The translations under genes and the position numbers were made by a program. 64,000 nucleotides of DNA from Pseudomonadota bacterium (GTDB lineage Bacteria; Pseudomonadota; Gammaproteobacteria; Xanthomonadales; Rhodanobacteraceae), in the NCBI GenBank assembly GCA_018241365.1, contig JAFEDX010000196.1, forward strand, positions 37,068 to 101,067, in the 5' to 3' direction. Under the pieces are notes generated by a model. That model was not told the DNA's origin and did not search any database. It saw only the letters and a list, made by a program, of their open reading frames with translations. Every line of letters starts with the position of its first letter. The first letter of the stretch is position 1. This document shows positions 1 to 10,259 of the stretch, one piece after another.

Positions 1-16
1 TGGTGGTCGGGCACGC

Positions 17-1903
17 ATGAGCAAACGCGGCTGGCTGAATGCGCTGTGGCGACGCACGTCGCTGAGCCAGCGCCTGTTGCTGTTGGCGCTGATCCCGACT
101 GCGCTGACGGCGCTGCTGCTGATGGCGCTGATGACGCAACGCCAGCTCAGGACGATTGCCGAGTTGACGCAATCCACCGCCGAATCGATCGCCACCCAGA
201 CCGCCGAAATCGCTGTCGAGCCGATGGCCGTGAACGACCGCCGCGAACTGGAACGCATAGCACGTGCGGTCTTGCACCTGCCGCACGTGGCCCGGGTCGC
301 CTTCATGCTGCCCAACGGCGAAATCGTGATGGCGAGGCAACAGGCTCCAATGGACCCGCATGCGCCGCCGCTGCGCGTGGAACGCCCGATAACCGATGAA
401 GCGGGCCACGTACTGGGCGCTTTGCAACTGGACATCGGCCAGCGTACTGCCACGGCCCGGCAACGGGCCGGACTGCGCATCGCGCTGATCTGGCTGGGCG
501 TGGCATTGCTGCTGGCCGCGCTGGTCAGCTGGCGTGTCGCGCGCTGGATCGGCAGGCCGCTGCGCAAGCTCGCGCATGCCGTCAACGAGTTCGGCCACAG
601 CGACCGCAACGTGACGGTCGCGATCACCGACGACACGGAAATCGGGGACTTGCAGCGTGCCTTCAACGCCGCCGCGGTATCCAGGCACGAGATGCTGCTG
701 GAACAAGAACGGCGCATCGAAGCCGCGACTACGGAACTTGCGCACAAGAACGCAGAACTGGAAGCCGCCAATGTCGCCAAGGCCCGCTTCCTCGCCGCGG
801 CGACGCACGACCTGCGCCAGCCGCTGTATGCCTTGACGTTGATCTCTTCGTCACTGGCGACGGACGAAACCGACCCGTCGCAACGGGAACGGATCGCACG
901 CATCCAGGAGTGCACGCGTTCGCTGGACGGCTTGTTTTCGGAGCTGCTCGACTTGTCGCGGCTGGAGACCGGCGGCATGCAGCCAGACCGGAAAAACTTC
1001 CACCTCGATGAAGTCTTCAAGCGTGTCAGCGACAGCTTCCGCATGATCGCCGAGCGCAACGAGCTGCGCCTGATCGTGCGCAAGACCGACCTTGCGGTGT
1101 GTACCGACGCGACGATGCTCACGCGCATCCTGAGCAACCTGGTCAGCAATGCCATCAACTACACCGAACGCGGCGGCGTACTGGTCGCCGCGCGCCGGCG
1201 CGGAACGTTCGCGCGGATCGATGTGTGGGACACCGGAATCGGGATGGACGACTCGGTCCGCCAGCACGCCTTTGACGAATTTTTCCGCGCCGATCCCGGC
1301 GAGCCGCACCGCGACCACTCGGGACGCGGGTTTGGCCTGGGGCTGTCGACCGTGCGCAAACTCGCCGACCTGCTGGAGACACCCATCCGCCTGAAATCGG
1401 TCCCAGGCCGCGGCAGTGTTTTCAGCCTCAACGTGCCGCTTGCGGCGGGTGATGCCGTGTTTCCGTCCACGCACACGCCCGAATCGGGATTGCAGACGCC
1501 GCCGGAAGTTTCAGGACTGCGCGTGCTGGTGGTGGATGACGACGTCAGGATCCGCTCGGCGATCGCTGCCCTGCTGACGAATTGGGGTTGCGACGTGCGT
1601 ACTGCCGAGAATCTCGAACAATGCCTGCACACAGCCACCGATTGGGATTCTCCACCGGACCTGGTGATTTCCGACCTGCGCCTGCGCGATGGGATCAGCG
1701 GTCTCGACGTGTTGCACGCCTTGGGCCGCCACTATGGCAGCACGCCGGAACGAACCGCCTTCGCGAGCCTGCTCATCACCGGCGAGGCACGCGCGGAACA
1801 GCTGCCGGAAGTCGTCGCTGCGCGGGTCCGGGTGCTGTACAAGCCGGTTGCCCCCGTGCAGCTGCGCGAGGTGATCGCGCGAACCGCCGTGCGTGGGCCG
1901 TAG
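17..1903 (+). CDS. Hybrid sensor histidine kinase (HAMP-HisKA-HATPase-REC)
   Basis: Membrane two-component kinase of 628 residues. The sequence shows a transmembrane segment at about 20-40, a periplasmic stretch of about 110 residues, a second transmembrane segment at about 153-172, a HAMP-like linker, a short coiled coil (225-255), and the phospho-acceptor box ATHDLRQPL with His264. Next come the ATPase motifs (N box NLVSNAINYT, DTGIGM, GFGLGL) and a C-terminal receiver starting near 502 (VLVVDDD, probable phospho-Asp about 553 in ISDLRL). The DLRQP variant of the H box is typical of hybrid kinases paired with NarL/LuxR-type regulators, and one follows directly. The signal is unknown. The ATG lies 17 bases into the window, so upstream partners cannot be seen. 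Confidence 0.93.
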   Translation: MSKRGWLNALWRRTSLSQRLLLLALIPTALTALLLMALMTQRQLRTIAELTQSTAESIATQTAEIAVEPMAVNDRRELERIARAVLHLPHVARVAFMLPNGEIVMARQQAPMDPHAPPLRVERPITDEAGHVLGALQLDIGQRTATARQRAGLRIALIWLGVALLLAALVSWRVARWIGRPLRKLAHAVNEFGHSDRNVTVAITDDTEIGDLQRAFNAAAVSRHEMLLEQERRIEAATTELAHKNAELEAANVAKARFLAAATHDLRQPLYALTLISSSLATDETDPSQRERIARIQECTRSLDGLFSELLDLSRLETGGMQPDRKNFHLDEVFKRVSDSFRMIAERNELRLIVRKTDLAVCTDATMLTRILSNLVSNAINYTERGGVLVAARRRGTFARIDVWDTGIGMDDSVRQHAFDEFFRADPGEPHRDHSGRGFGLGLSTVRKLADLLETPIRLKSVPGRGSVFSLNVPLAAGDAVFPSTHTPESGLQTPPEVSGLRVLVVDDDVRIRSAIAALLTNWGCDVRTAENLEQCLHTATDWDSPPDLVISDLRLRDGISGLDVLHALGRHYGSTPERTAFASLLITGEARAEQLPEVVAARVRVLYKPVAPVQLREVIARTAVRGP

Positions 1904-2027
1904 TGCGTTCGGACTATGCCATTCGATGAGGTGAATGCTGGTGAAATCACGCAGAGTCGTTCATCATCATTCGTCATCGCGCCGCGCCGCGCGTACCCCG
2001 CAACATTCGCGCGTCACGGGATCCGAC

Positions 2028-2690
2028 ATGCGCATCCTGATTGCCGACGACCATCGCCTGATCGTCGAAGGCATGAAAATGAAACTGGCGGAACTCGGCG
2101 ATGACATCGAATTCGAGGTCGCAGCCACCGTCGCGGAACTGCGGGAGGCAATGACCCGTGGCGTTCCGCCCGACCTGGCGCTGATCGACCTGGCGATGCC
2201 GGGCGCGAGTGGGCGCCAGCATCTGCTCGAGGTGCTGCGGCAATGTCCCGCGACCCGCGTGGTGGTGGTGTCGGGCACGCAGGACCCCGTCTTGATGAAG
2301 GAACTCTTCGATCTCGGGATCCAGGGCTTCATCCCCAAGGCCTACTCACCCGACGTGATGCTGTCGGCGGTCAGGCTGGTGCTTTCCGGAGGCGTGTACG
2401 TACCGCCGCTGATGCTGCAGCCGGACATCGATACCACGCCGCCGGGTACGTCCCCCGCCGACCCGCATGAAACAGCGGCGATGGAAGCGCGCCTGCGCAA
2501 GCTGCTGACCGAGCGCCAACTGGACGTGCTGCGCCTGCTTGCGCACGGCAAGCCCAACAAGGTCATCGCGCGCGATCTTGGCATCAGCGAAGGCACGGTC
2601 AAAATCCATCTCGCCGCGATATTCCGGGCGCTGAATGTGCGCAACCGGGTTGAAGCCGTGGTCGCCGCACAACGGCTGGGCAATCTCTGA
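2028..2690 (+). CDS. LuxR/NarL-type response regulator
   Basis: Transcription factor of 220 residues, the presumed output of the upstream hybrid kinase. The receiver begins MRILIADDH (Asp7/Asp8) with the probable phospho-acceptor Asp54 in LIDLAMPG. A C-terminal LuxR-type helix-turn-helix (TERQLDVLRLLAHG ... GISEGTVKIHL) follows. The frame is open from 1935, but that extension (arginine-rich, no domain) does not look coding, whereas the ATG at 2028 starts exactly at the first receiver strand. It sits 124 bp behind the kinase on the same strand. The target genes are not evident. Confidence 0.93.
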   Translation: MRILIADDHRLIVEGMKMKLAELGDDIEFEVAATVAELREAMTRGVPPDLALIDLAMPGASGRQHLLEVLRQCPATRVVVVSGTQDPVLMKELFDLGIQGFIPKAYSPDVMLSAVRLVLSGGVYVPPLMLQPDIDTTPPGTSPADPHETAAMEARLRKLLTERQLDVLRLLAHGKPNKVIARDLGISEGTVKIHLAAIFRALNVRNRVEAVVAAQRLGNL

Positions 2691-2762
2691 GTACGAACCC
2701 CGCGACGCCCCAATCGTATCGTCGAACGCTCATCGGCGACGCGAAGCAGGTCAGCGTGGGGT

Positions 2763-2837
2763 TGGTGGGCCGTGATGGGATCGAACCATCGACCAATGGA
2801 TTAAAAGTCCACTGCTCTACCGCTGAGCTAACGGCCC
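2763..2837 (-). tRNA. tRNA-Lys (anticodon TTT)
   Basis: Read on the minus strand it folds as a cloverleaf. The acceptor GGGCCGT pairs with ACGGCCC, followed by discriminator A and an encoded CCA at 2763-2765. The D-arm has TAGCTCAGCGGTAGAGC, the anticodon loop is CTTTTAA (anticodon TTT), and the T-loop is GGTTCGATCCC. The length is 75 nt including CCA. Confidence 0.97.
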
Positions 2838-2883
2838 CCGCTTCAATCTATACCGCTATTGCGCGTAGCGCGACGATCACTCC

Positions 2884-2983
2884 CCCTCTCCCGCCTGCGG
2901 GAGAGGGCAAGGGTTAGGGCCACGCCGCGATAACGCAGAACGAAGTAACCCCAGATCACTCCCCTGCTTCCGCCTGCGGGAGA
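2884..2983. repeat. Intergenic CCCTCTCCCGC-type hairpin repeat, two tandem versions
   Basis: Between tRNA-Lys and queC, arms CCCTCTCCCGC (2884-2894) and GCGGGAGAGGG (2897-2907) form a perfect 11-bp inverted repeat around CT. A degenerate second version (CTTCCGC CT GCGGGAG) lies at about 2967-2983. The same motif class occurs at 61928-61948, so this is a dispersed intergenic repeat rather than a gene. It may also act as a transcription stop downstream of queC, but there is no T-run. Confidence 0.7.
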
Positions 2984-3026
2984 ACATGGGGTGCGTGCCA
3001 CGCTGCAAGCCGCGCATTCTAACGTG

Positions 3027-3734
3027 TCACGCTGCTGGAACGTAGTGCGTGGGATCGGCAACACCCGCCTCGGCGAAACCACGCGCACGCAGCACGCAGG
3101 CGTCGCAGTGGCCACAGGCATGTCCTTCGGGATCGGCGCTGTAGCAGGAAACCGTCGCGGCGAAGTCCACGCCGAGACGCACGCCCGCGCGCACGATGTC
3201 GGCCTTGCCCATGTGCAGCAACGGCGCATGCACGCGCAAGCCATGGCCTTCAACACCCACTACGGTCGCAACATTGGCGAGTCGTTCGAAAGCTTCTATG
3301 AAGGCCGGGCGACAATCGGGATAGCCGGAATAGTCGACGGCGTTGACGCCGCAGAACAGGTCATTGGCGCCCAGCGTCTCGGCCCAGCCCAGTGCAATCG
3401 CCAGCATGATGGTGTTGCGCGCCGGCACGTAGGTGACGGGAATGTCGGCTTCGCCTCGGGCATCGACATGTTCCGGCACCGCGATGTCGGCAGTCAGTGC
3501 CGATCCGCCGATGCTGCGCAGGTCCACCGCAACCGTCTTGTGCTCGACCGCGCCCAGCAGCGCCGCGACGCGCGCTGCTGCGATCAGCTCGGATACATGC
3601 CGCTGTCCGTAGGCGACCGACAAGGCGTGGCAGGCAAACCCTTGCTCGCGTGCCAGCGCCAGCGTGACGGCCGAATCCATGCCGCCGGAGACCAGCACCA
3701 CGGCCCGGCGCGGCCCGGAACGCGCGTCGGTCAT
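3027..3734 (-). CDS. queC: 7-cyano-7-deazaguanine synthase
   Basis: Converts 7-carboxy-7-deazaguanine to preQ0 in queuosine biosynthesis (cytoplasmic, ATP-dependent). The 235-residue product has the PP-loop motif [11 protein letters not shown] near the N-terminus, the [15 protein letters not shown] segment, and a C-terminal zinc cluster [17 protein letters not shown], all typical of QueC. The frame is open further upstream, but the ATG at 3734 overlaps the cpoB stop codon (ATGA), which indicates translational coupling and gives a family-length protein. It is the last gene of the tol-pal operon. The reductase QueF is encoded separately at 24.3 kb. Confidence 0.97.
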   Translation of the reverse strand: MTDARSGPRRAVVLVSGGMDSAVTLALAREQGFACHALSVAYGQRHVSELIAAARVAALLGAVEHKTVAVDLRSIGGSALTADIAVPEHVDARGEADIPVTYVPARNTIMLAIALGWAETLGANDLFCGVNAVDYSGYPDCRPAFIEAFERLANVATVVGVEGHGLRVHAPLLHMGKADIVRAGVRLGVDFAATVSCYSADPEGHACGHCDACVLRARGFAEAGVADPTHYVPAA

Positions 3735-4555
3735 TTCGCGCTGGACGCGGGGATGTCCAGCAGCCGGTCGCGCGCGCGTTTTTCCAGCGGTGTCCCGGGA
3801 TGCGCCTTGATGACAGCTTGCAGCGTGGCGCGCGCGGCCGCGTAGTCCTTGAGCGCGATCTGGCAGTCGGCAACGCGCAGGTGCGTCTCCGCAGCCTTGG
3901 AGCTGTCCGGGTATTTCTGCAGCAAGGTCTGGAAGGCGGCCAGCGCGACCTTGTAATTCTGGGTGACGTAGTACGAGCCGCCTAGCCAATAGTACGCATT
4001 CGGCAGCAGCTCGCTGTTCGGATACTTGTCGATGAAGGTGCGGAACCCGCGTGCCGAATCGACGTAGTTGCCGGCACGCAGCGACTTGAACGCCGCATCG
4101 AACTCGGCTTGTGCAGCGGCCTTGTCGGCCGCGGACATGGCAACGGGTGCGGAGGCCGGTGCCGAAGTGGCCGGTGAAGACGCGGGAGCCGCCGATGCCG
4201 GCGGAGCTGACGCGGCTACGGCGGAACTCGCGGGCGGCCCAACTTGTGCCTTCTCCAGCTTGAGCACGCGCGAATCCAGGTCGAGATACTGCTCCTTGCC
4301 GGTCTGCTGCATCTGCTGCAACTGGTGCTGCAGCACTTCGATCTCGCCCTGCATCTGCTGCATCTGGTCGCGCATGGCCTGGATCTGGTTGACCAGCACG
4401 AGGTTGTTCGCGGGCTGCATGGGTGGAGGCGCCTGGTCGGCGTCCTGCGCCCGCGCCGTGGAAACGCCGGCTCCAGCAACGATCATGGCCGCCGCAGCGG
4501 CCATGATCAGTGCCATTTTGCTCGGCATGCGCAGCATGCGGGCAGGCATCGCCAT
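3731..4555 (-). CDS. cpoB: Cell division coordinator CpoB (YbgF)
   Basis: Periplasmic TolA-binding protein that links Tol-Pal action to peptidoglycan synthesis at the septum. The protein has about 274 residues: a signal peptide rich in Ala/Met ending near ARAQ, an N-terminal coiled coil ([19 protein letters not shown]), an Ala/Ser/Pro linker, and C-terminal TPR-like repeats ([22 protein letters not shown], then [11 protein letters not shown]). The start is uncertain: ATGs lie at 4555, 4549, 4537 and 4528. I chose 4555 because it follows the pal stop most closely. Pal lies directly upstream and queC overlaps the stop by 4 nt. Confidence 0.92.
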   Translation of the reverse strand: MAMPARMLRMPSKMALIMAAAAAMIVAGAGVSTARAQDADQAPPPMQPANNLVLVNQIQAMRDQMQQMQGEIEVLQHQLQQMQQTGKEQYLDLDSRVLKLEKAQVGPPASSAVAASAPPASAAPASSPATSAPASAPVAMSAADKAAAQAEFDAAFKSLRAGNYVDSARGFRTFIDKYPNSELLPNAYYWLGGSYYVTQNYKVALAAFQTLLQKYPDSSKAAETHLRVADCQIALKDYAAARATLQAVIKAHPGTPLEKRARDRLLDIPASSAK

Positions 4556-4560
4556 GCCGA

Positions 4561-5070
4561 TTACTCGGCGGTGTAGACGATGTTGTCGCGGCGGTTCAGG
4601 TGCCAGCAGCTCTCGGCGTGCTCGCGGCACACCGGACGCTCTTCACCGTAGCTGACGACCTTGATCTGCGACGAGGACGCACCGGCGGCTTCCAGCGCCT
4701 GCGCGAACGCATTGCCACGACGCTCGCCGAGGCCGAGGTTGTATTCGCGGGTGCCGCGCTCGTCGGTATTGCCTTCGATCGTCATGCGCGCCATCGGACG
4801 GTCACGCAGGTACTTGGCGTGGCAGGCGACGATGTTGTCGAACTCGGGCTTGATGTCGCTCTTGTCGAAATCGAAATAGACCACGCGGGTGCGCAGGCAG
4901 GCGTTGGTCTGCAGGTCTGCAGGCGTAAACGCGCCTTCGGTGTTGGCCGGAGCGGTGGTGGTGGTCGGAGCCTCCGGCGGCGGGGTGGGCTTGATTTCCT
5001 GCTTCTTGGCGCATGCCGCTGCGGCAAGACAGAACAATGCAACTACGGAGACGCGAACGGTAGCGTTCAT
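4561..5070 (-). CDS. pal: Peptidoglycan-associated outer-membrane lipoprotein Pal
   Basis: Outer-membrane lipoprotein anchoring the envelope to peptidoglycan and partner of TolB. The 169-residue product has a lipoprotein signal (hydrophobic stretch, then AAAC) and an OmpA-like C-terminal domain with [10 protein letters not shown] and [21 protein letters not shown], the peptidoglycan-binding signature. The reading frame extends to a TTG at 5097, but the ATG at 5070 follows an AAGGA ribosome site and gives a proper signal peptide. It lies between tolB and cpoB. Confidence 0.96.
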   Translation of the reverse strand: MNATVRVSVVALFCLAAAACAKKQEIKPTPPPEAPTTTTAPANTEGAFTPADLQTNACLRTRVVYFDFDKSDIKPEFDNIVACHAKYLRDRPMARMTIEGNTDERGTREYNLGLGERRGNAFAQALEAAGASSSQIKVVSYGEERPVCREHAESCWHLNRRDNIVYTAE

Positions 5071-5157
5071 GGCGAATCCATCCTTTTTCTTGAACAAGTT
5101 GGTGGTGGGGGGGGGTTACAACGGTTGTAGTGAAACAGCGTGACGATCAAGACGGCG

Positions 5158-6489
5158 TCAAGGGTTCCGGTACGGTCCCCAGGCAGGCTCGCGCACGTCG
5201 CCGTCGCTCAGCACCAGCCGCTGACGTACGCGCCCGTCGGCCGAAACGGCGTAAAGCACGCCGCGGGGGCCTTCGTTGGCTGCGTAGAGGAGCATGCTGG
5301 CGTTGGGTGCCCAGCTTGGCGAGTCGTCCAGATTGCCCGGGGAAACGAACGTCTCCTGGCCGCCGAGTGAACGGTCCATCACTGCAATACGATACACGTT
5401 TCCGTTGCCTTGCACCATCGCGATCTTCTTTCCGTCGTAGCTGATCGACGCGTTGGCGTTGTACTGGCCCTGGAAAGTGATGCGCTGCGGAGTGCCGCCA
5501 GTGGCCGGAATTTCATACAGTTGCGGCTTGCCGGAGCGGTCCGAGGTGAAGATGATGTTCTGCCCGTCCGGAGTCCAGCGCGGCTCGGTGTCGATCGCGA
5601 GATTGTGGGTGAGCCGGGTCAGCGCACCGGTGGCGAGATCCATCACGTAGATCTCGGGGTTGCCCTGGAACGACAGGCTGACCGCCAGTTTCTTGCCGTC
5701 CGGCGAGAACCGCGGGGCGCCGTTGATGCCCGGCCGCGCCGACACCACCCGGCGCGCGCCAGTGGCGATGTTCTGGATGTAGATCGCCGAATTGCCGCTT
5801 TCGAACGACACGTACGCGAGTTCCTTGCCGTCCGGCGACCAGCCCGGCGACAGCAGCGCTTCGTGCGAACGCACCACGGTCTGCGGGTTGTAGCCGTCGG
5901 AATCGGCGATCACCAGCGAATACTGGGCGTTGTTGCCAAGGCCCACCATGGTCACGTAGGCGATGCGGGTGTCGAACGCGCCGCGCACGCCGATGATCTT
6001 CTGGTAGATCTGGTCGGCGATCTGGTGCGCGACCCGGCGCAGGTCGCTGCCCTGCCCGGTGATCGAAAGGCCCAGCAGCTGCTGCTGCTTGGCGACGTCC
6101 CACAGCTCGAAGTCGGCCTTCAGCACGCCGCCGTTGTAGGCCGTGCGGCCGACCACGATGTATTGCTGCTTCAGCTGCTGCCAGGTCGCGAACTTGATCT
6201 GCGAACCGGTGGTCGGCGATTCCACGATCTCGTTGGTCGGCAGGGTGCGGAACTTGCCGCAGCGGTCCAGATCCATGCTGACGATCGCGGCGACATCCAC
6301 TGGCGACGCGGGGCCGGAACCCTGCTGTCCAAACGGCACCACGGTAATCGGAATGGCCGATGGCACGCCGTTCACGATCTGCACGGTCAGGCCTTGCGCG
6401 CTGGCCTGGGTCGCGCACAGCGCGGCCAGCAAGGTCAGCGTCAAGGCAAGCAAAATCCTGGGCATTCGCATGATTCGAGCATCCTTCAT
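5158..6489 (-). CDS. tolB: Tol-Pal system beta-propeller protein TolB
   Basis: Periplasmic component of the Tol-Pal energy-coupled system that interacts with Pal and TolA. The 443-residue product has a signal peptide ending ATQASAQ, an N-terminal TolB domain (about 30-165), and a six-bladed beta-propeller with repeated WSPDGKELAYVS / FSPDGKKLAVS / WTPDGQNIIFTS motifs. The ATG at 6489 overlaps the tolA stop (ATGA). ATGs at 6471 and 6465 would give a shorter signal peptide and cannot be excluded. Confidence 0.97.
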   Translation of the reverse strand: MKDARIMRMPRILLALTLTLLAALCATQASAQGLTVQIVNGVPSAIPITVVPFGQQGSGPASPVDVAAIVSMDLDRCGKFRTLPTNEIVESPTTGSQIKFATWQQLKQQYIVVGRTAYNGGVLKADFELWDVAKQQQLLGLSITGQGSDLRRVAHQIADQIYQKIIGVRGAFDTRIAYVTMVGLGNNAQYSLVIADSDGYNPQTVVRSHEALLSPGWSPDGKELAYVSFESGNSAIYIQNIATGARRVVSARPGINGAPRFSPDGKKLAVSLSFQGNPEIYVMDLATGALTRLTHNLAIDTEPRWTPDGQNIIFTSDRSGKPQLYEIPATGGTPQRITFQGQYNANASISYDGKKIAMVQGNGNVYRIAVMDRSLGGQETFVSPGNLDDSPSWAPNASMLLYAANEGPRGVLYAVSADGRVRQRLVLSDGDVREPAWGPYRNP

Positions 6490-7395
6490 TGCGATGAAGT
6501 CACGGTGAAATTGAAGATGATGTCACGTTGGAACTGTTTTTCGAAGCCCTTGTAGGGCAACGGCGACGAACCCAGCACCGCCGCTTCCACCGAGTGCCGG
6601 GCAACATCGCTGAACGGGCAACTTGGCAACACTTTCGCGGAAATGACCTGACCGCCCGGTATCTGCACGATTTCCACCGGGCACACCACGCCGACCGGGA
6701 TGTTGTCCGGCCGCAGCCAGTTCTGCGTGATCGCGTTCTGCAGCGCCGCGATGTAGGCGTTGTTGTCGGTACCCGCCTGCCCGGTCATGGCCTGCCTGGC
6801 GATCGGCACATTCTGCGCATTCTGGCTTTCACTGGCCTTGCGCAGATCGGCCAGTTGCTGGGCCTTCTGGGTTTCCAGGTTGATCTTGCGCTGCTGGGCT
6901 TCGCTCTGCGCCTTGACCCTGGCCAATTCCTTCAGGATGCGTTCGGCCTCCCTTTCCTTGGTCAGCTCGGCCATGCGCTGTTTCTGCTGCGCTTCCTGCG
7001 CCTTTTGCTGCTGGGCCTGCTGTTCGGCGATCTCGGCGATTTTTTCCTGATCCTTCAGCGCGGGCTGCTGGACCGGTGTCGGCAGCACCCGCACTGGCGC
7101 CGGCGGCGGCGGTTTGGGCGCGGGCTCGGCCTTCTGTTCGTGCTTCGGCGAAGCTTTCTGCGCATGCTTCGTGGCGGGTGGCGGCGGTGCGCCGACCGGC
7201 CCCACCAGCGTGGCCTCGATCACCGGTCCTTCCAGGCGCACCATGCGCGTGCAGGTGACCGGGCGCATCGCTTCGGGCAAATGCAACGCATCGGCAACGG
7301 CTTCCCAGCGGGTGCAATTGAGCATCGCCAGCGCCAGGAACGCGACGATGCCGAGGTGCAGCAGCGCGGAGAAAAGGACCGCGCGCGGGGTGGCG

Positions 7396-7409
<14 letters not shown>
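6486..7409 (-). CDS. tolA: Tol-Pal energy transducer TolA
   Basis: Inner-membrane protein that transmits proton-motive force from TolQR to Pal/TolB. It has 307 residues: one N-terminal transmembrane helix (AVLFSALLHLGIVAFLALAML), a Pro-rich stretch (about 75-115), a long Gln/Ala/Lys/Glu-rich helical domain II (about 115-195), and a C-terminal TolA/TonB-like domain (YIAALQNAITQNWLRP to the end). Two cysteines (VVCPVEI and LPSCPF) probably form the domain III disulfide. It overlaps tolR by 14 nt and tolB by 4 nt. Confidence 0.95.
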
Positions 7410-7851
<442 letters not shown>

Positions 7852-7872
7852 CGGCTTGGCTCCTTCCCGGCC

Positions 7873-8598
7873 TCAGCGCGCGCGTGCTTCCGCGCGTCCG
7901 TGCGCGGGGGCTGCAGGCTGGTCGTCGGCGTGCATCTGGCGTTGCAGCACCGACGAGAATTCTTCCTGGAAGGTTTCGTAGCGCAACGTCAGGCGCTCCA
8001 GCCGCGTCGAGTAGCGGTTGTAGGCCCACACCGCCGGAATGGCGGCCACCAGGCCCATCGCAGTCGCGACCAGCGCCTCGGAAATGCCCGGCGCCACGGT
8101 CGCGATGGTGGCCTGTTTCAATGTGCCCAGGCCCTGGAACGCGATCATGATGCCCCACACGGTGCCGAACAGGCCGACGTAGGTGCTGATCGAGCCAACG
8201 TTGGCGAGGTATTCGAGGTTGCGTTCCATCTTCTCGATCTCGCGCGTGCCGGCCACCCGCATCGCGCGTTCGGAGGCCTCCAGCACCGCACGCCGGTCCT
8301 CGCCGCCGCGCTGGCGCTGGCGCACGAACTCGCGGAAGCCCGATTCGAACACTGCCGCCAGGCCGCCGGATTCACCACCACGGCTGCTGACTTCGCGGAA
8401 CAGTGCGGCCAGGTCCACGCCCGACCAGAAGCGTTCCTCGAAGGCGTCGGCATCGCGGGTCGCGGCGTCCAGCATCATCTTCTTGCGGAAGATGATCACC
8501 CACGAGGTGAACGAGAACACGATCAGGATCGCCAGCACGAATTTCACCGGCAGGCTGGCGTGGATGACCAGATCGAGGATATTGATGGAGCCGTTCAT
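7873..8598 (-). CDS. tolQ: Tol-Pal proton-channel subunit TolQ
   Basis: MotA/TolQ/ExbB-family proton channel component. The 241-residue product has an N-terminal transmembrane helix (about 18-38), a cytoplasmic domain, and two further helices (VGLFGTVWGIMIAF and ISEALVATAMGLVAAIPAVWAYN) carrying the conserved ExbB/TolQ core. The start codon overlaps the ybgC stop by 4 nt (ATGA). The C-terminal tail (PAAPAHGRAEARAR) is low-complexity and probably not structural. Confidence 0.96.
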   Translation of the reverse strand: MNGSINILDLVIHASLPVKFVLAILIVFSFTSWVIIFRKKMMLDAATRDADAFEERFWSGVDLAALFREVSSRGGESGGLAAVFESGFREFVRQRQRGGEDRRAVLEASERAMRVAGTREIEKMERNLEYLANVGSISTYVGLFGTVWGIMIAFQGLGTLKQATIATVAPGISEALVATAMGLVAAIPAVWAYNRYSTRLERLTLRYETFQEEFSSVLQRQMHADDQPAAPAHGRAEARAR

Positions 8599-9035
8599 GC
8601 GGGGTTTTGTCCTTGAATCAGATCAGCGATGTTCGGAGGAATCCGTACGGGCGTGAAAGCCTGTGCATCCACGCAGGCAATGCGCACCCTGGCGCGCACC
8701 AGCGTAACGCCGTCGGCCACGCGCAACACTTCCTGCGCGAACTCCAAGCTGGCCGAACGCACGCGCGCCACGCTCAGAGTGGCGTCCAATTCGTCGTCGA
8801 GCCTGGCCGGCTTGTCGAAGGCAATGTCGATTTCGCGCACCACGAACACCACGCCCTGCGATTCACGCAACGCCTGCTGTCCCATGCCGTGCGCGCGCAT
8901 CCACTCGGTGCGCGCGCGTTCCAGAAACCTGAGGTAGCCCGCGTGATACACCACACCGCCGGCATCGGTATCTTCCCAATACACCCGTGTCCGCCAACTG
9001 AACGCCGGTTGACCGGGATCGGTTGCAGCACCCAT
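8595..9035 (-). CDS. ybgC: Tol-Pal system-associated acyl-CoA thioesterase
   Basis: Hotdog-fold thioesterase of 146 residues, acting on short- and medium-chain acyl-CoA or acyl-ACP. The 4-hydroxybenzoyl-CoA thioesterase signature YWEDTDAGGVVYHAGYLRFL contains the catalytic Asp. It is the first of the contiguous tol genes. Its ATG abuts the ruvB stop codon with no intervening base, and its stop overlaps tolQ. Confidence 0.95.
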   Translation of the reverse strand: MGAATDPGQPAFSWRTRVYWEDTDAGGVVYHAGYLRFLERARTEWMRAHGMGQQALRESQGVVFVVREIDIAFDKPARLDDELDATLSVARVRSASLEFAQEVLRVADGVTLVRARVRIACVDAQAFTPVRIPPNIADLIQGQNPA

Positions 9036-10079
<1,044 letters not shown>

Positions 10080-10201
10080 GCGGCAATTATGCCGGAACCC
10101 CGGCGCGGGACGGGCGAGCGGTTCGCTCTGCATGCCGTTCGTCGCAACCAGCTTCCTCCGGTCACCGGGCCTGTTCGATCCGATCAATCCGGCAGCCGGC
10201 A

Positions 10202-10230
10202 TTTACACGCATCCGCGACTCCGCTATATA
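10202..10230 (+). promoter_or_regulatory. Sigma-70-type promoter of the POT transporter gene
   Basis: TTTACA (10202-10207) and TATATA (10225-10230) are separated by exactly 17 bp, a near-consensus -35/-10 pair. The predicted start of transcription is near 10237, about 23 nt before the ATG at 10260. It lies in the 180-bp divergent gap with ruvB, where I see no other clear element. Confidence 0.65.
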
Positions 10231-10259
10231 CGCCCCACGCGATTGGCGATGAGGGCGCC

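Noticed and set aside
5071..5097. TTG start adding nine residues to Pal
   Set aside because: The ATG at 5070 has a ribosome site and gives a normal lipoprotein signal; the TTG version puts Lys-rich and acidic residues ahead of it.
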